From NCBI RefSeq assembly GCF_007673525.1, contig NZ_VDZU01000001.1, positions 2,430,055-2,494,054 of the forward strand: 64,000 bases of DNA, in the 5' to 3' direction. A model generated the notes under the pieces. That model saw only the letters and a list, made by a program, of their open reading frames with translations. It ran no database searches and was not told where the DNA came from. The number at the start of each line of letters is the position of its first letter. The first letter of the stretch is position 1. A program made the translations under genes and the position numbers. The stretch is from Fictibacillus phosphorivorans (GTDB lineage Bacteria; Bacillota; Bacilli; Bacillales; Fictibacillaceae). Shown here piece after piece: positions 44,899 to 53,995 of the stretch.

Positions 44899-44961
44899 AC
44901 ACAATACCTCCCTTGTATGTCTCGTTTCAAATATATGCTTGTACACAAGCGCCTAGAACAT

Positions 44962-47184
44962 TTAGTCTGTTAGCGGAAGATCTTCATCTTGTGACTGTTC
45001 CTCACTAGAACCTGGGTCTTCCACGTTCTCTTCTTCTTCAGAATCTGTTTCTGATTCTGTTACTTTAGGAGGTTCTAGTTGAACAACAAAGAAATCTCCT
45101 TCTTTAACGGGGTTTCCGGGTTTAATGCTTTGTTTTACTGCAAATCCACTTCCCGTTATCGTTTCTTTCAATCCAAGAAGCTTGCTGATCCTTAAGATAT
45201 CCATGTAAGACCAGTCTTTAACATCAGGCATTTTTGCATCACCAGACGTTCTTAATATGACTCTTTCACCTTTCATAACATAAGCACCCTCATATGGTTC
45301 TTGGTTGGTGATATCCTTACCTGAACCAATGACGGAAACCTGCATTCCGAGTTTTTCTAAATCACTCTTTGCTTTCTCAGCAGATTGTCCAGTGTAATCT
45401 GGTAATTCTTTACCATAAGATTTCTTTATTTTAGAAGCCTGATTTTTCACTTTAGCTTCAGGCTGAATATTTAAATATTGGAGCCCGCTTTTCATAACGC
45501 TTGTAAAAATATTAGCTACTGGTGTAGAACCCATCTCAGGGAACTCAACCTTAGGACGTTCCACAGCTACATATACTAAAAGTTTAGGGTCATCTTTAGG
45601 AGCCATTCCCAAGAAAGAGAATACGTTCTCTCCCCAACCAGAGATGTACTTTCCGTCTTTTCCTACAATCTGTGCCGTTCCTGTCTTTCCAGCTACGCTA
45701 TAACCATCGATCATATAAGGTTTACCTGTTCCATCCGTTACTACTGTTTCTAATATATCTCGTACTTGTTTTGCAGTTTCTTCAGAAATAGGTTTACCCG
45801 CTACTTTCGGCTCATTTGATAACACCGTCTTCTTCGTTTCTGGGTCCATGATCTTGTCGATCACGTATGGTCTCATCATCTTACCACCATTTGCAATAGC
45901 TGTAGCGGCTTGAATCTGTTGAATCGGAGTTACGGTCGTTCCTTGGCCGAACGCAGTGGTTACTTTTTCGATCTCATAGTTATAAAGAATTGATCCACTC
46001 TTCTCATTCGGCAGGTCAATGTTCGTCTTTTGATCTAATCCAAATTTAGAGAGATAACTTCTATATTTCTCATAACCTAGTTTTTCGCGTACAAGTTTTG
46101 AGAACGCAACGTTAGAAGAATTTTGAACTCCTTCATTATAAGTAATCGGTCCCCAGCCTCTTTTATTATGATCGTAGATTGGTCTTCCGATGTTCGGAAG
46201 CTTGTACGACCCAGATTGGAACACCTCATTACCGTTGTATTTACCTTCTTCAATGGCTGCTGCCAATGTGAAAATCTTCATTGTTGATCCCGGTTCAAAC
46301 GGATATGAAACAGCGAAGTTCGTATAGTTTTTTATATCCTTTTTGTTCGGATTAAAACTAGGTGAATTACTCATCGCGAGAATTCTTCCCGTCTTCGGAT
46401 CAGCAACGATGCCAGTAATCTTTTCTGGCTTATATTTCTTAGCAGCTTCTTGCACCGCTTCATCTAAGTACAGTTGAATCTTCTCATCAAGAGTTAAATA
46501 GATATCCTGACCATGTTTCGGTGGTGTGATCGATTCTTTATTTGCTGGAATCGCACGACTGAAAGCATCACCAACAAAGGAGATTTTGCCATCCTTTTCT
46601 TGTAAATACTTATCTAGGGATTTTTCAAGTCCCATCAGTCCAGTCTGGACGCCTTCTTCACCATTTCCAGTGTATCCTAGTACATGAGCGGCAAAGCCTT
46701 GGTTAGGATAATAGCGTCTAGATTCTCTTAAGAAATCTACACCCGGAATCTTCATCTTTTCGATCTGCTCTTTTTTGCGATAAGAAACTTTTCTTCCAGA
46801 TGGGATCTCAACTTGAAATCTGCCTTCTTTACTCAAAAGCTCTTTTAAGTCTTCTTTGTCAGAATCTAGTACTTTTGAAAGTTTTTCTGCAGCTTCTTCT
46901 GGGTCTTTTATATGATTAGGATACTTTTTGTCGAGAATGGCAATCACGCTGTATGATGGAATATCTTGTGCTATCACTTCACCGTTCCGGTCAAACATCG
47001 TTCCACGCTTCGCATCTAAGACGTCACTCTTCAACCATTTTCTCTTACCATATTCGATCAAGTCGACCCCTTCTGCGGATTGAGAGGAAGCTACAAGAAA
47101 GAACTTACTTGTTAATACAAAAAAGAGCACGGTAAACACAACCATCAGAATACCTGCTCCAACGTTTTTTCTTTTTAATTTCAT
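44962..47184 (-). CDS. pbpB: Penicillin-binding protein 2B, septal transpeptidase
   Basis: PBP2B crosslinks septal peptidoglycan with FtsW. The 740-residue class B PBP has one membrane helix, a dimerisation domain, and the transpeptidase motifs STMK (EPGSTMKIFTL), SSN and KTGTA. Two PASTA domains (DYTGQSAEKAKSDL and VKDWSYMDILRISK) precede a strongly acidic C-terminal tail. The sequence has the full catalytic set. It follows ftsL by 15 bases. Confidence 0.94.
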   Translation of the reverse strand: MKLKRKNVGAGILMVVFTVLFFVLTSKFFLVASSQSAEGVDLIEYGKRKWLKSDVLDAKRGTMFDRNGEVIAQDIPSYSVIAILDKKYPNHIKDPEEAAEKLSKVLDSDKEDLKELLSKEGRFQVEIPSGRKVSYRKKEQIEKMKIPGVDFLRESRRYYPNQGFAAHVLGYTGNGEEGVQTGLMGLEKSLDKYLQEKDGKISFVGDAFSRAIPANKESITPPKHGQDIYLTLDEKIQLYLDEAVQEAAKKYKPEKITGIVADPKTGRILAMSNSPSFNPNKKDIKNYTNFAVSYPFEPGSTMKIFTLAAAIEEGKYNGNEVFQSGSYKLPNIGRPIYDHNKRGWGPITYNEGVQNSSNVAFSKLVREKLGYEKYRSYLSKFGLDQKTNIDLPNEKSGSILYNYEIEKVTTAFGQGTTVTPIQQIQAATAIANGGKMMRPYVIDKIMDPETKKTVLSNEPKVAGKPISEETAKQVRDILETVVTDGTGKPYMIDGYSVAGKTGTAQIVGKDGKYISGWGENVFSFLGMAPKDDPKLLVYVAVERPKVEFPEMGSTPVANIFTSVMKSGLQYLNIQPEAKVKNQASKIKKSYGKELPDYTGQSAEKAKSDLEKLGMQVSVIGSGKDITNQEPYEGAYVMKGERVILRTSGDAKMPDVKDWSYMDILRISKLLGLKETITGSGFAVKQSIKPGNPVKEGDFFVVQLEPPKVTESETDSEEEENVEDPGSSEEQSQDEDLPLTD

Positions 47185-47199
47185 AACAACACCTGCTTT

Positions 47200-47559
47200 T
47201 TAGTCCTGAACCACTTTTACGTTCTTATCGTCAAAGATGAATCCTTGTTCCTTTGCCAACTTCATGATGCGTTCTGGATTGCTAAGTTCTGTTACTTGAA
47301 GGTGATAATCTTCAACGATCTTTGTTTCAGCAGTAAGGTCCTTTTGAATACTCTCAACTTCAGCAGTTGCCTGATAAACAGACGCGTATAGAGAAATGAG
47401 CCAAATCAATCCGGCAATTAAGACGACCCCCATAGCTCCCCACAATACGACTTCACCTTTTGTAAATATTTTTCGGGATGGTTGCTGTACCGGTTTTGGG
47501 TTTCTTTCTGGCTGTAACTGTACTTGTTGTTTTTGAACTTGATAGGCTAAATTGCTCAC
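47200..47559 (-). CDS. ftsL: Cell division protein FtsL
   Basis: FtsL forms a trimer with DivIB and DivIC that activates septal synthesis. The 119-residue bitopic protein has a Gln-rich cytoplasmic N terminus, one membrane helix at about residues 36-56 and an extracellular leucine-zipper-like coiled coil. Recognition rests on position between rsmH and pbpB and on topology, since FtsL sequences vary widely. Confidence 0.9.
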   Translation of the reverse strand: MSNLAYQVQKQQVQLQPERNPKPVQQPSRKIFTKGEVVLWGAMGVVLIAGLIWLISLYASVYQATAEVESIQKDLTAETKIVEDYHLQVTELSNPERIMKLAKEQGFIFDDKNVKVVQD

Positions 47560-47573
47560 TTTAGCTCTCCTCT

Positions 47574-48506
47574 CTATTTTTGTTTTTCCGCGACCCTCAA
47601 TTTCGCTGAGCGTGATCTTCTGTTTTCTTCAAGCTCGTTGTCTGTAGGTACGATTGGTTTTCTCGTGATGAGTTTTAATTCTGGTTTGTATTCTTCTGGT
47701 ATAACCGGCAGTCCTGGAGGGAGTTCCGGACCTGTGCTTGCTTTTTTTAGTATATTTTTACACGCACGATCTTCTAAAGAATGAAATGTGATAACCGCAA
47801 TCCTGCCACCGACAGCCAATAGTTCAATGGAATCATGCAGCGCATCTTCAAAAGCGTTCAATTCATCATTTACAGCGATACGAATGGCTTGGAAAGTCCG
47901 TTTTGCAGGATGGCCACCTGTTCTTCTTGCAGGAGCAGGTATAGCATCCTTTATTATTTCGACAAGTTCGCCAGTTGTTTGAATTTCTTTTTTCTCACGA
48001 GCCGCTTCAATCTTTCTAGCGATCTGTTTAGCGAATTTTTCTTCGCCATATCTTGAGATAATCTTCATCAACTCATTGAACGACCATTCATTCACAACTT
48101 CTTTTGCTGTAAGATCACTTGATTGATCCATTCGCATATCAAGTTCAGCATCATGCTGGTAGCTAAACCCTCTATCCGCTTCATCTAGTTGCGGAGATGA
48201 GACACCTAGATCAAAAAGGATGCCATCCACTTTATGTATGCCACGTTTAGAAAGCTCTTCTTTAATATGACGGAAATTGCTGCGAATAATCGTATACTTT
48301 CCTTCATGTTCCTTTAGTACCTGACGGGCGTTTTCAATAGCTATGTCATCTTGATCAAATGCATATAGATGGCCAGTTTCTAATTGAGACAGAATAAGTG
48401 CACTATGACCTGCCCCACCTAACGTACAATCAACATAAATTCCATCTGGTCTCACGTGTAAAGCATCTACTGATTCTTGTTTTAAAACGGTTATATGGTC
48501 AAACAT
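47574..48506 (-). CDS. rsmH: 16S rRNA (cytosine-1402-N4)-methyltransferase
   Basis: RsmH (MraW) methylates C1402 of 16S rRNA. The 310-residue protein has motif [17 protein letters not shown], the conserved [38 protein letters not shown] split across the middle, and the C-terminal FHSLEDR stretch. It lies 31 bases after mraZ. Confidence 0.96.
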   Translation of the reverse strand: MFDHITVLKQESVDALHVRPDGIYVDCTLGGAGHSALILSQLETGHLYAFDQDDIAIENARQVLKEHEGKYTIIRSNFRHIKEELSKRGIHKVDGILFDLGVSSPQLDEADRGFSYQHDAELDMRMDQSSDLTAKEVVNEWSFNELMKIISRYGEEKFAKQIARKIEAAREKKEIQTTGELVEIIKDAIPAPARRTGGHPAKRTFQAIRIAVNDELNAFEDALHDSIELLAVGGRIAVITFHSLEDRACKNILKKASTGPELPPGLPVIPEEYKPELKLITRKPIVPTDNELEENRRSRSAKLRVAEKQK

Positions 48507-48537
48507 GGAAAATTCCTCTCTGCAATAAACTTAAGGG

Positions 48538-48969
48538 TTATAAATCAAAATCCATCAGACTTTCTGCAATTTCTCCAAATGAGTCTTCTGATTTTGAGAA
48601 GTATTCTTCCCAAATTGATTTACTCCAAATTTCAATTCTATTCGACACACCTATCACTACGCAATCCTTTTCTAGTTTTGCATAGTCTCTGAGCGGAGAT
48701 GCAATGTTCACTCTTCCCTGTTTATCTAACTGACATTCAGCAGCTCCAGAAAAGAAAAAACGAGTAAATGCACGTGCATCCTTTTTAGTGAATGGCAAAC
48801 TCTTCAGTTTATCTTCGATGACTTTCCACTCATTTAAAGGATATCCGAATACACATTGATCCAACCCGCGAGTTAAGATAAACTCTGTGCCTAGTTCTTC
48901 ACGAAATTTGGAGGGGATGATCATACGTCCTTTTTCGTCGATGCTGTGCTGATACTCTCCCATGAACAT
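48538..48969 (-). CDS. mraZ: Transcriptional regulator MraZ
   Basis: MraZ is a DNA-binding protein with two SpoVT-AbrB-like domains that controls its own dcw operon. The 143-residue protein contains both DxxGR repeats ([13 protein letters not shown] and [13 protein letters not shown]). It is the first gene of the mraZ-rsmH-ftsL-pbpB-spoVD unit. Direct repeats that fit an MraZ site lie upstream at 48998-49023. Confidence 0.95.
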   Translation of the reverse strand: MFMGEYQHSIDEKGRMIIPSKFREELGTEFILTRGLDQCVFGYPLNEWKVIEDKLKSLPFTKKDARAFTRFFFSGAAECQLDKQGRVNIASPLRDYAKLEKDCVVIGVSNRIEIWSKSIWEEYFSKSEDSFGEIAESLMDFDL

Positions 48970-48976
48970 ATGATCA

Positions 48977-49023
48977 CCCCACTTTCTCCCCTAAATCTAC
49001 CACAACGCTCCACTTTTCACCAC
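48977..49023 (-). promoter_or_regulatory. MraZ-type direct repeats before mraZ
   Basis: On the minus strand GTGGTG, GTGGAG and GTGGTA start exactly ten bases apart (49023, 49013, 49003), and a further GTGGGG follows at 48982. MraZ proteins recognise such helically phased G-rich direct repeats. A TAATAC -10-like element lies just upstream. Confidence 0.6.
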
Positions 49024-49042
49024 TACAAGTATTATTCGTGTA

Positions 49043-49078
49043 CAAAAAAAAAAATCCTGCTGTAGGACAGGATTTTTT
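49043..49078 (-). terminator. Terminator of bshC
   Basis: AAATCCTG pairs with CAGGATTT, followed on the minus strand by a run of eleven T. It separates bshC from the dcw cluster. Confidence 0.85.
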
Positions 49079-49097
49079 CTAAAATATTTTATCGTTT

Positions 49098-50720
49098 TTA
49101 AACGTATACAATCTTATGTTTTCCATTGAATTGATAAGGGTATTGTACAAGTTTGTTTACCAGATAAGAGCCTTCTTCATTTACGAATTGATAGATGTTC
49201 CAAATCCTCTCTTGTAAGATTCCAGTTGGTTTTAATTGGAGCATGATCTCATCAAATTCGGCAAGTGGTTCTTTTACCTTTTTTCGAACACGCTGTTCTA
49301 GCTTATCCTCCATATAGTCGATCTCTGATAAAATTCTTTTCAAATTGTGATCCGCAACTGAAAGAAGCTTTGGATCTATATCTTCTGCTAGCTTTATCAG
49401 CTTTTCATAAGAAGAAGTAAACTCTGCTCTTACAGACTGCACTGTTTCATTAGTCTCGATGGGACGGTTTAAAGTAAACCACTCGCGTTTATATTCTTCC
49501 GTACCATTCTCTAAAACTTGTTTTACTGTTAATTTCTTTGAATGAAGCAATTCGTTAACCTCAGCAGTTACGAGAGTAAAGGAAAGCCTTGGTGTTAATA
49601 TCGGCATCATCCTATCAAATTGGCTAAAAACCCTTCCAAGAACAGCCCAATAGGCAATTTCACCAGGTCCAGCAACAAACGATAACACAGGTAGAAGAAA
49701 CTCTTGCATCAAAGGACGTGTCACGACATTATTGCTGAATTTTTCTGGGTGTTCAACCGCTTCTTCAAGTAGTTCTGCTTTTGAGATCGTGAAGTCTTTC
49801 TCTTTAGAGGAGAATCCATCTTCATGACGATACAACAAGATCCGTTCCTGATTCTTCGTGTAGAATAGATGTGCGTTGTTGTCTTGAACCTCTATCGGTG
49901 CGGAATAACCACTTTTGCACAGTTCTTCCGTACGTACGTTAAAAGCCTTATCGATCTCGCTGTTATGAAGAATCATCTCTTTTAACATCATCGATTGCAG
50001 TTTTTTAAACGCAGGATCACCAGAATCTAATACAATTAGGCCGTCTTCAGAAAACCATTTAGCAAGAAGCTTTGCGAAAAATGTAACGATTGAATCTGAT
50101 TCCTTCAAGATACGTTCTGTCTCTGCAACTAGATCACTAGTAAAAGCTGTTTCACCAAAGGAACGAAATACTTCCTTCAACCAAGGTTGAACCTCATCTC
50201 TATTCCATTCCCATTGTGAGGCTGAAGATTTAATGCTGCCCGCTGACTTTAATGATACTTTTTTCGCGGTGTTGTTCTTGGGAACCATAACATGGTTGAT
50301 CTCATCCATATCATGATCTTCACCAGCTATCCAGAATATTGGAACAACCGGAACATTTAATTCTTTTTCAGCTTGTTTTGCTAGTTGAATAGTACTGATG
50401 CACTTGTAGATCACTAAAAGCGGTCCAGTTAGAAGTCCTGCTTGTTGTCCACCAACCACAGCTACACTATCTTCTGCATTCAACTTTTGTATGTTTTCTA
50501 TTGTTTTAGGAGAGGAACCAACCTTTTGATTATAAGAAGTCAGATAATCCGTAAGACCCTGTCTAGGAAACGAATAACGCTTCAATTCCTGTTGTCTTTT
50601 TGTCCATTCATGCTTGTCATAAGGAGATTTATAATCAAAAAAACGGACAACCTCCGCATCTCCGTTGGAGTACCCTTCTAAAAAAGGTGATGTATGAAGC
50701 TGCATTTCCTCCAGTCTCAT
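49098..50720 (-). CDS. bshC: Bacillithiol biosynthesis cysteine-adding enzyme BshC
   Basis: BshC catalyses the last step of bacillithiol synthesis, joining cysteine to glucosaminyl malate. The 540-residue protein shows the family motifs VVGGQQAGLLTGPLLV, IFWIAGEDHDMDEINH and VAGPGEIAYWAVL and a C-terminal coiled coil. It lies upstream of mraZ, as YllA does in B. subtilis. The start ATG at 50720 follows AAAGGAAG. Confidence 0.94.
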   Translation of the reverse strand: MRLEEMQLHTSPFLEGYSNGDAEVVRFFDYKSPYDKHEWTKRQQELKRYSFPRQGLTDYLTSYNQKVGSSPKTIENIQKLNAEDSVAVVGGQQAGLLTGPLLVIYKCISTIQLAKQAEKELNVPVVPIFWIAGEDHDMDEINHVMVPKNNTAKKVSLKSAGSIKSSASQWEWNRDEVQPWLKEVFRSFGETAFTSDLVAETERILKESDSIVTFFAKLLAKWFSEDGLIVLDSGDPAFKKLQSMMLKEMILHNSEIDKAFNVRTEELCKSGYSAPIEVQDNNAHLFYTKNQERILLYRHEDGFSSKEKDFTISKAELLEEAVEHPEKFSNNVVTRPLMQEFLLPVLSFVAGPGEIAYWAVLGRVFSQFDRMMPILTPRLSFTLVTAEVNELLHSKKLTVKQVLENGTEEYKREWFTLNRPIETNETVQSVRAEFTSSYEKLIKLAEDIDPKLLSVADHNLKRILSEIDYMEDKLEQRVRKKVKEPLAEFDEIMLQLKPTGILQERIWNIYQFVNEEGSYLVNKLVQYPYQFNGKHKIVYV

Positions 50721-50800
50721 TTATGAACTTCCTTTCTACGTATCAATTACATCCTTAACGAGTATAGCAAAGAACGATTGAAGAACATAAAAAATATGCT

Positions 50801-51184
50801 CTAAATGTCCAAAATACGTAAAACGATTCCATATGTCATCAACGAAAAGTAACCAATTGAAAGAACAAGAAACTGCAGACGCCAATTTAACCTAAGTATT
50901 TTTCCGATAGACAGATCCAAATCATTTTTCCAAATCACATATGTAAAAAGTAAACAGCCGAATAGAAATACGAGTAGAAGAATCCAGTAATAAGAATGGC
51001 CCCAAATTTCAATAGTCATTCTTTCAATAGCAAAAAATAAAAATAACGTTGTACTATCAACACCCGCCTTAAAGGCTTTTTTCCTTTTTTTCGTAAGCTT
51101 TAGCATGCTCTTATTAACAAGAAAAAAGACAATATAAGGAACGGTTATTAAAGTAGCAATAATCGCACCTAGAACACTTGCCAA
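50801..51184 (-). CDS. DUF3397 membrane protein
   Basis: This 127-residue protein has four predicted membrane helices and Lys-rich turns (KLTKKRKKAFKAG), fitting the DUF3397 family found in Bacillaceae. The function is unknown. I choose TTG 51184, eight bases after GGAGAGG and five bases past the reductase stop; the frame could extend 15 codons upstream into that gene. Confidence 0.75.
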   Translation of the reverse strand: MASVLGAIIATLITVPYIVFFLVNKSMLKLTKKRKKAFKAGVDSTTLFLFFAIERMTIEIWGHSYYWILLLVFLFGCLLFTYVIWKNDLDLSIGKILRLNWRLQFLVLSIGYFSLMTYGIVLRILDI

Positions 51185-51188
51185 TCTT

Positions 51189-52076
51189 TCATCCTCTCCT
51201 ATCCAATGCACTGATCGCTTCATAAGCAAAACGAGAATAAGGGGTTTGAATCTTCAATTCTTTTCCTCTCTTAATAACCTCACCCGTAATACTCTCAATT
51301 TCAGTTTGCTTACCACTCTCTACGCTCTTTAACATAGAAGAGCGGTTTAATGAAGTATTTCTGCATAGGACTAACAATTCCTTCCATAAGACTTCACGCC
51401 GTCCAGTCATATTCAATACGGAAACAGCTTCATCAAAAAGTTCTTTCATCATAGAGAATGCATGTGGGTTCGTTAAAAGTTCTCCATTTGTTATTCTTAA
51501 CAACGCTGTAAGCGGATTGATGGATGCATTCATAATTAACTTTTCATAAACCATCGGCTCCCACTCTTTTTCTAATGCAATTGGAAAACGACTAGAATGA
51601 AGCAATCCGCCCCATGTCTGTTCAGAATCTCCTCTATAAGAGGAAACTTTTATCCTTCCTTCTCCAAGATGATGGACGGTTGTAAAATCTTTCTTGATCG
51701 CCCCATGCTCAACAACACCAATAGTTATTTGTTTTTGTGGCATGGTTTTCAAAAAAGATAGATGACTGATTCCATTTTGTAAAAAGAGATAGGAAACTTC
51801 ACTGTATGTAATCAATTCATGTAATTCATTCATCGCCGTTTGTTTAACTGCGATGATACACGATGATTCTTCACCAAAATATTGTGCAAATGGCTTCGCA
51901 TCGACCTTTACAGTTGTTTCTGAACCATTTGTATCTCTGTAAGTGAGCCCAGACTTTCTAAGTTCCTTTGCTTGTTCAGAGCTTCTTGCATATATAACAG
52001 GTTCTTGCCCGTTCTGCTTTAAGAAATAAGAAACTAATAACCCAATTGCCCCGCCGCCAATGACACTTATTCTCAT
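51189..52076 (-). CDS. 2-dehydropantoate 2-reductase (PanE/ApbA family)
   Basis: The 295-residue protein has an N-terminal NADP-binding fold (ISVIGGGAIGLLVSYFL) and the C-terminal ApbA domain with the conserved lysine and asparagine in YEKLIMNASINPLTALL. Family members reduce ketopantoate to pantoate for CoA synthesis; it corresponds in position to B. subtilis YlbQ. Whether it is the main ketopantoate reductase cannot be told from sequence. coaD, 11 kb away, serves the same pathway. Confidence 0.85.
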   Translation of the reverse strand: MRISVIGGGAIGLLVSYFLKQNGQEPVIYARSSEQAKELRKSGLTYRDTNGSETTVKVDAKPFAQYFGEESSCIIAVKQTAMNELHELITYSEVSYLFLQNGISHLSFLKTMPQKQITIGVVEHGAIKKDFTTVHHLGEGRIKVSSYRGDSEQTWGGLLHSSRFPIALEKEWEPMVYEKLIMNASINPLTALLRITNGELLTNPHAFSMMKELFDEAVSVLNMTGRREVLWKELLVLCRNTSLNRSSMLKSVESGKQTEIESITGEVIKRGKELKIQTPYSRFAYEAISALDRRG

Positions 52077-52134
52077 AAAAAAAAATCACCTCTTATATCT
52101 CTTACTCGATATTATCATATTCTTAAATCAACCT

Positions 52135-52162
52135 AAAAAAACCTCCCAAGTTCGGGAGGTCC
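52135..52162 (-). terminator. Terminator of the acyl-CoA carboxylase operon
   Basis: ACCTCCC pairs with GGGAGGT and is followed by a seven-T run on the minus strand, just past the carboxyltransferase stop. Confidence 0.9.
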
Positions 52163-52168
52163 ATCTTA

Positions 52169-53707
52169 TTAAACCGGATAGACAGGATGCTTTCGTTCAC
52201 TGAATACCATTTCTTTGTTTTCATAAAATGCAAAACGGTTTGCAAGTTCAGATCGCAGGGCTGAAGGCGATACAATATCATCAATGATCATCTCAGACGC
52301 AAGCTTATAAATATCTATATGCTCTTTGTATTCTTGTTGTTTTTGCTGAACAAATTGAATACGCTCTTTTACGTCTTCAATCTCGTTAATCTTGTTAGAA
52401 TATACAGCGTTCACTGCTGCTTCCGGTCCCATAACCGCGATCTGAGCCGTTGGCAACGCAATACAACAATCAGGTTCAAATGCTGGACCCGCCATTGCAT
52501 ATAGACCCGCACCATAAGCTTTTCGGACGATCACTGAAATTTTTGGTACAGTTACATCACTCATAGCCGCTATTAACTTAGCACCATGACGTATAATTCC
52601 AGCTCTTTCTACTTTCGTTCCGATCATAAAGCCTGGAACATCCGATAAGAAAAGCAAAGGGATCGAGAATGCATCACAAAGTGTTATGAAGCGTGCTGCT
52701 TTGTCTGCAGAGTCAACAAACAGTACGCCGCCTTTTACTTTAGGCTGATTTGCGATAATCCCGACTGGTTTTCCATCAATACGTCCAAATCCAGTCACGA
52801 TCTCTTGTGCGAATAATTTTTTCATCTCAAAAAAACTACCCTCATCAATGAGCCCATCAATAAATTCATACATATCAAACGGAACGTTCTGATTTTCAGG
52901 TACGATCGCTTCTAACTCTCTCCCCGCTTTAGGAGCGAGAGGATCAACAACCGGAGCTTTTAATTTATAGTTACTCGGGAAATAGGATAAATACCTTTTT
53001 GATTCTTCAATTGCTTCTGTTTCATCCGCTGCCAAAACGTCGCCGCATCCACTTACAGAGCAGTGCATTCTTGCTCCACCCATTTCTTCAAGCGTCACTT
53101 TTTCACCGATTACTTTCTCAGCCATTCGTGGACTTCCTAAGTACATGGATGCATTTTGATCGACCATGATCACGATGTCACAAAAAGCTGGTATATATGC
53201 TCCACCTGCTGCTGAAGGACCAAACAGAATACAAACTTGTGGAATCATCCCAGACATTTTTACTTGATTGTAAAAAATCTTGCCCGCTCCCCGGCGGTTA
53301 GGAAACATATCTATCTGATCGGTAATTCTAGCACCGGCTGAATCAACAAGATAAAGCATCGGAACTTTTAACTTTTGTGCGGTCTCCTGTATACGAATGA
53401 TCTTTTCCACTGTTCTAGCTCCCCAAGAACCCGCTTTGACAGTAGAATCGTTAGCCATTACACAGACCGTCTTCCCGCCAACTTTACCTATTGCAGTTAC
53501 AACTCCATCTGCTGGCAGATCACCTGCTTGATTATTTGCAAACTTAGCATCTTCAACGCTGTATTCACCATCATCAAAAAGAAGTCTTAAGCGGTCGCGT
53601 ACGAACATCTTATTTTGAGAACTGTTCTTCTCATGATATTTTTGTGCACCACCAGCTTCTATTTGGTCGATCTTTTCTTTTAATTGATTTTCTAATTTTG
53701 CTACCAT
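52169..53707 (-). CDS. Acyl-CoA carboxylase, carboxyltransferase subunit
   Basis: The 512-residue protein contains both crotonase-fold carboxyltransferase halves fused, as in propionyl-CoA or methylcrotonyl-CoA carboxylase beta chains. Visible motifs are LVDSAGARITDQ, GPSAAGGAYIPAFCD, FLSDVPGFMIG and RKAYGAGLYAMAGPAFEPD. It resembles YngE of B. subtilis. The substrate (propionyl-, methylcrotonyl- or another acyl-CoA) cannot be fixed by eye. It is the last gene of a three-gene operon with the biotin carrier and biotin carboxylase. Confidence 0.87.
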   Translation of the reverse strand: MVAKLENQLKEKIDQIEAGGAQKYHEKNSSQNKMFVRDRLRLLFDDGEYSVEDAKFANNQAGDLPADGVVTAIGKVGGKTVCVMANDSTVKAGSWGARTVEKIIRIQETAQKLKVPMLYLVDSAGARITDQIDMFPNRRGAGKIFYNQVKMSGMIPQVCILFGPSAAGGAYIPAFCDIVIMVDQNASMYLGSPRMAEKVIGEKVTLEEMGGARMHCSVSGCGDVLAADETEAIEESKRYLSYFPSNYKLKAPVVDPLAPKAGRELEAIVPENQNVPFDMYEFIDGLIDEGSFFEMKKLFAQEIVTGFGRIDGKPVGIIANQPKVKGGVLFVDSADKAARFITLCDAFSIPLLFLSDVPGFMIGTKVERAGIIRHGAKLIAAMSDVTVPKISVIVRKAYGAGLYAMAGPAFEPDCCIALPTAQIAVMGPEAAVNAVYSNKINEIEDVKERIQFVQQKQQEYKEHIDIYKLASEMIIDDIVSPSALRSELANRFAFYENKEMVFSERKHPVYPV

Positions 53708-53761
53708 GATATACCTCCTTCAAGAGAGTGAGCGCTCGTTCAGATTGTATGCACGCGAATT

Positions 53762-53974
53762 TTATTTTAGTGTAACGAGTACGTCGCCCTCATTCACAAA
53801 ATCTCCAGATGCAAACTTAATATTCTCTACTGTTCCCGCATCAACAGCGTCAACGGGTATTTCCATTTTCATAGATTCTAAGATAATAACGGTTTGTCCT
53901 GCTGCTACCTCGTCACCTTCACTCACCAATACTTGCCAAACTGTGCCTGCCATAGATGCTGTAATTTCTTTCAT
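53762..53974 (-). CDS. Small biotin carboxyl carrier protein
   Basis: This 70-residue protein is a single biotinyl domain with the attachment motif ESMKMEIPV, in which Lys36 would carry biotin. Such free carriers occur beside split acyl-CoA carboxylases (as YngHB in B. subtilis). It lies between the biotin carboxylase and carboxyltransferase genes. Confidence 0.92.
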   Translation of the reverse strand: MKEITASMAGTVWQVLVSEGDEVAAGQTVIILESMKMEIPVDAVDAGTVENIKFASGDFVNEGDVLVTLK

Positions 53975-53995
53975 TTCTCTCGCTCCTCTGTCTAA

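Noticed and set aside
44899..44930. SigE-like promoter (GCATATA and CATACAA) before spoVD
   Set aside because: The spacer of 12 is too short and the start would fall inside the ribosome-binding site, giving no usable leader.
47955..47970. Spo0A-box-like TTCGACA inside rsmH and inside mraZ
   Set aside because: These are seven-base matches inside coding sequence, expected by chance several times per window.
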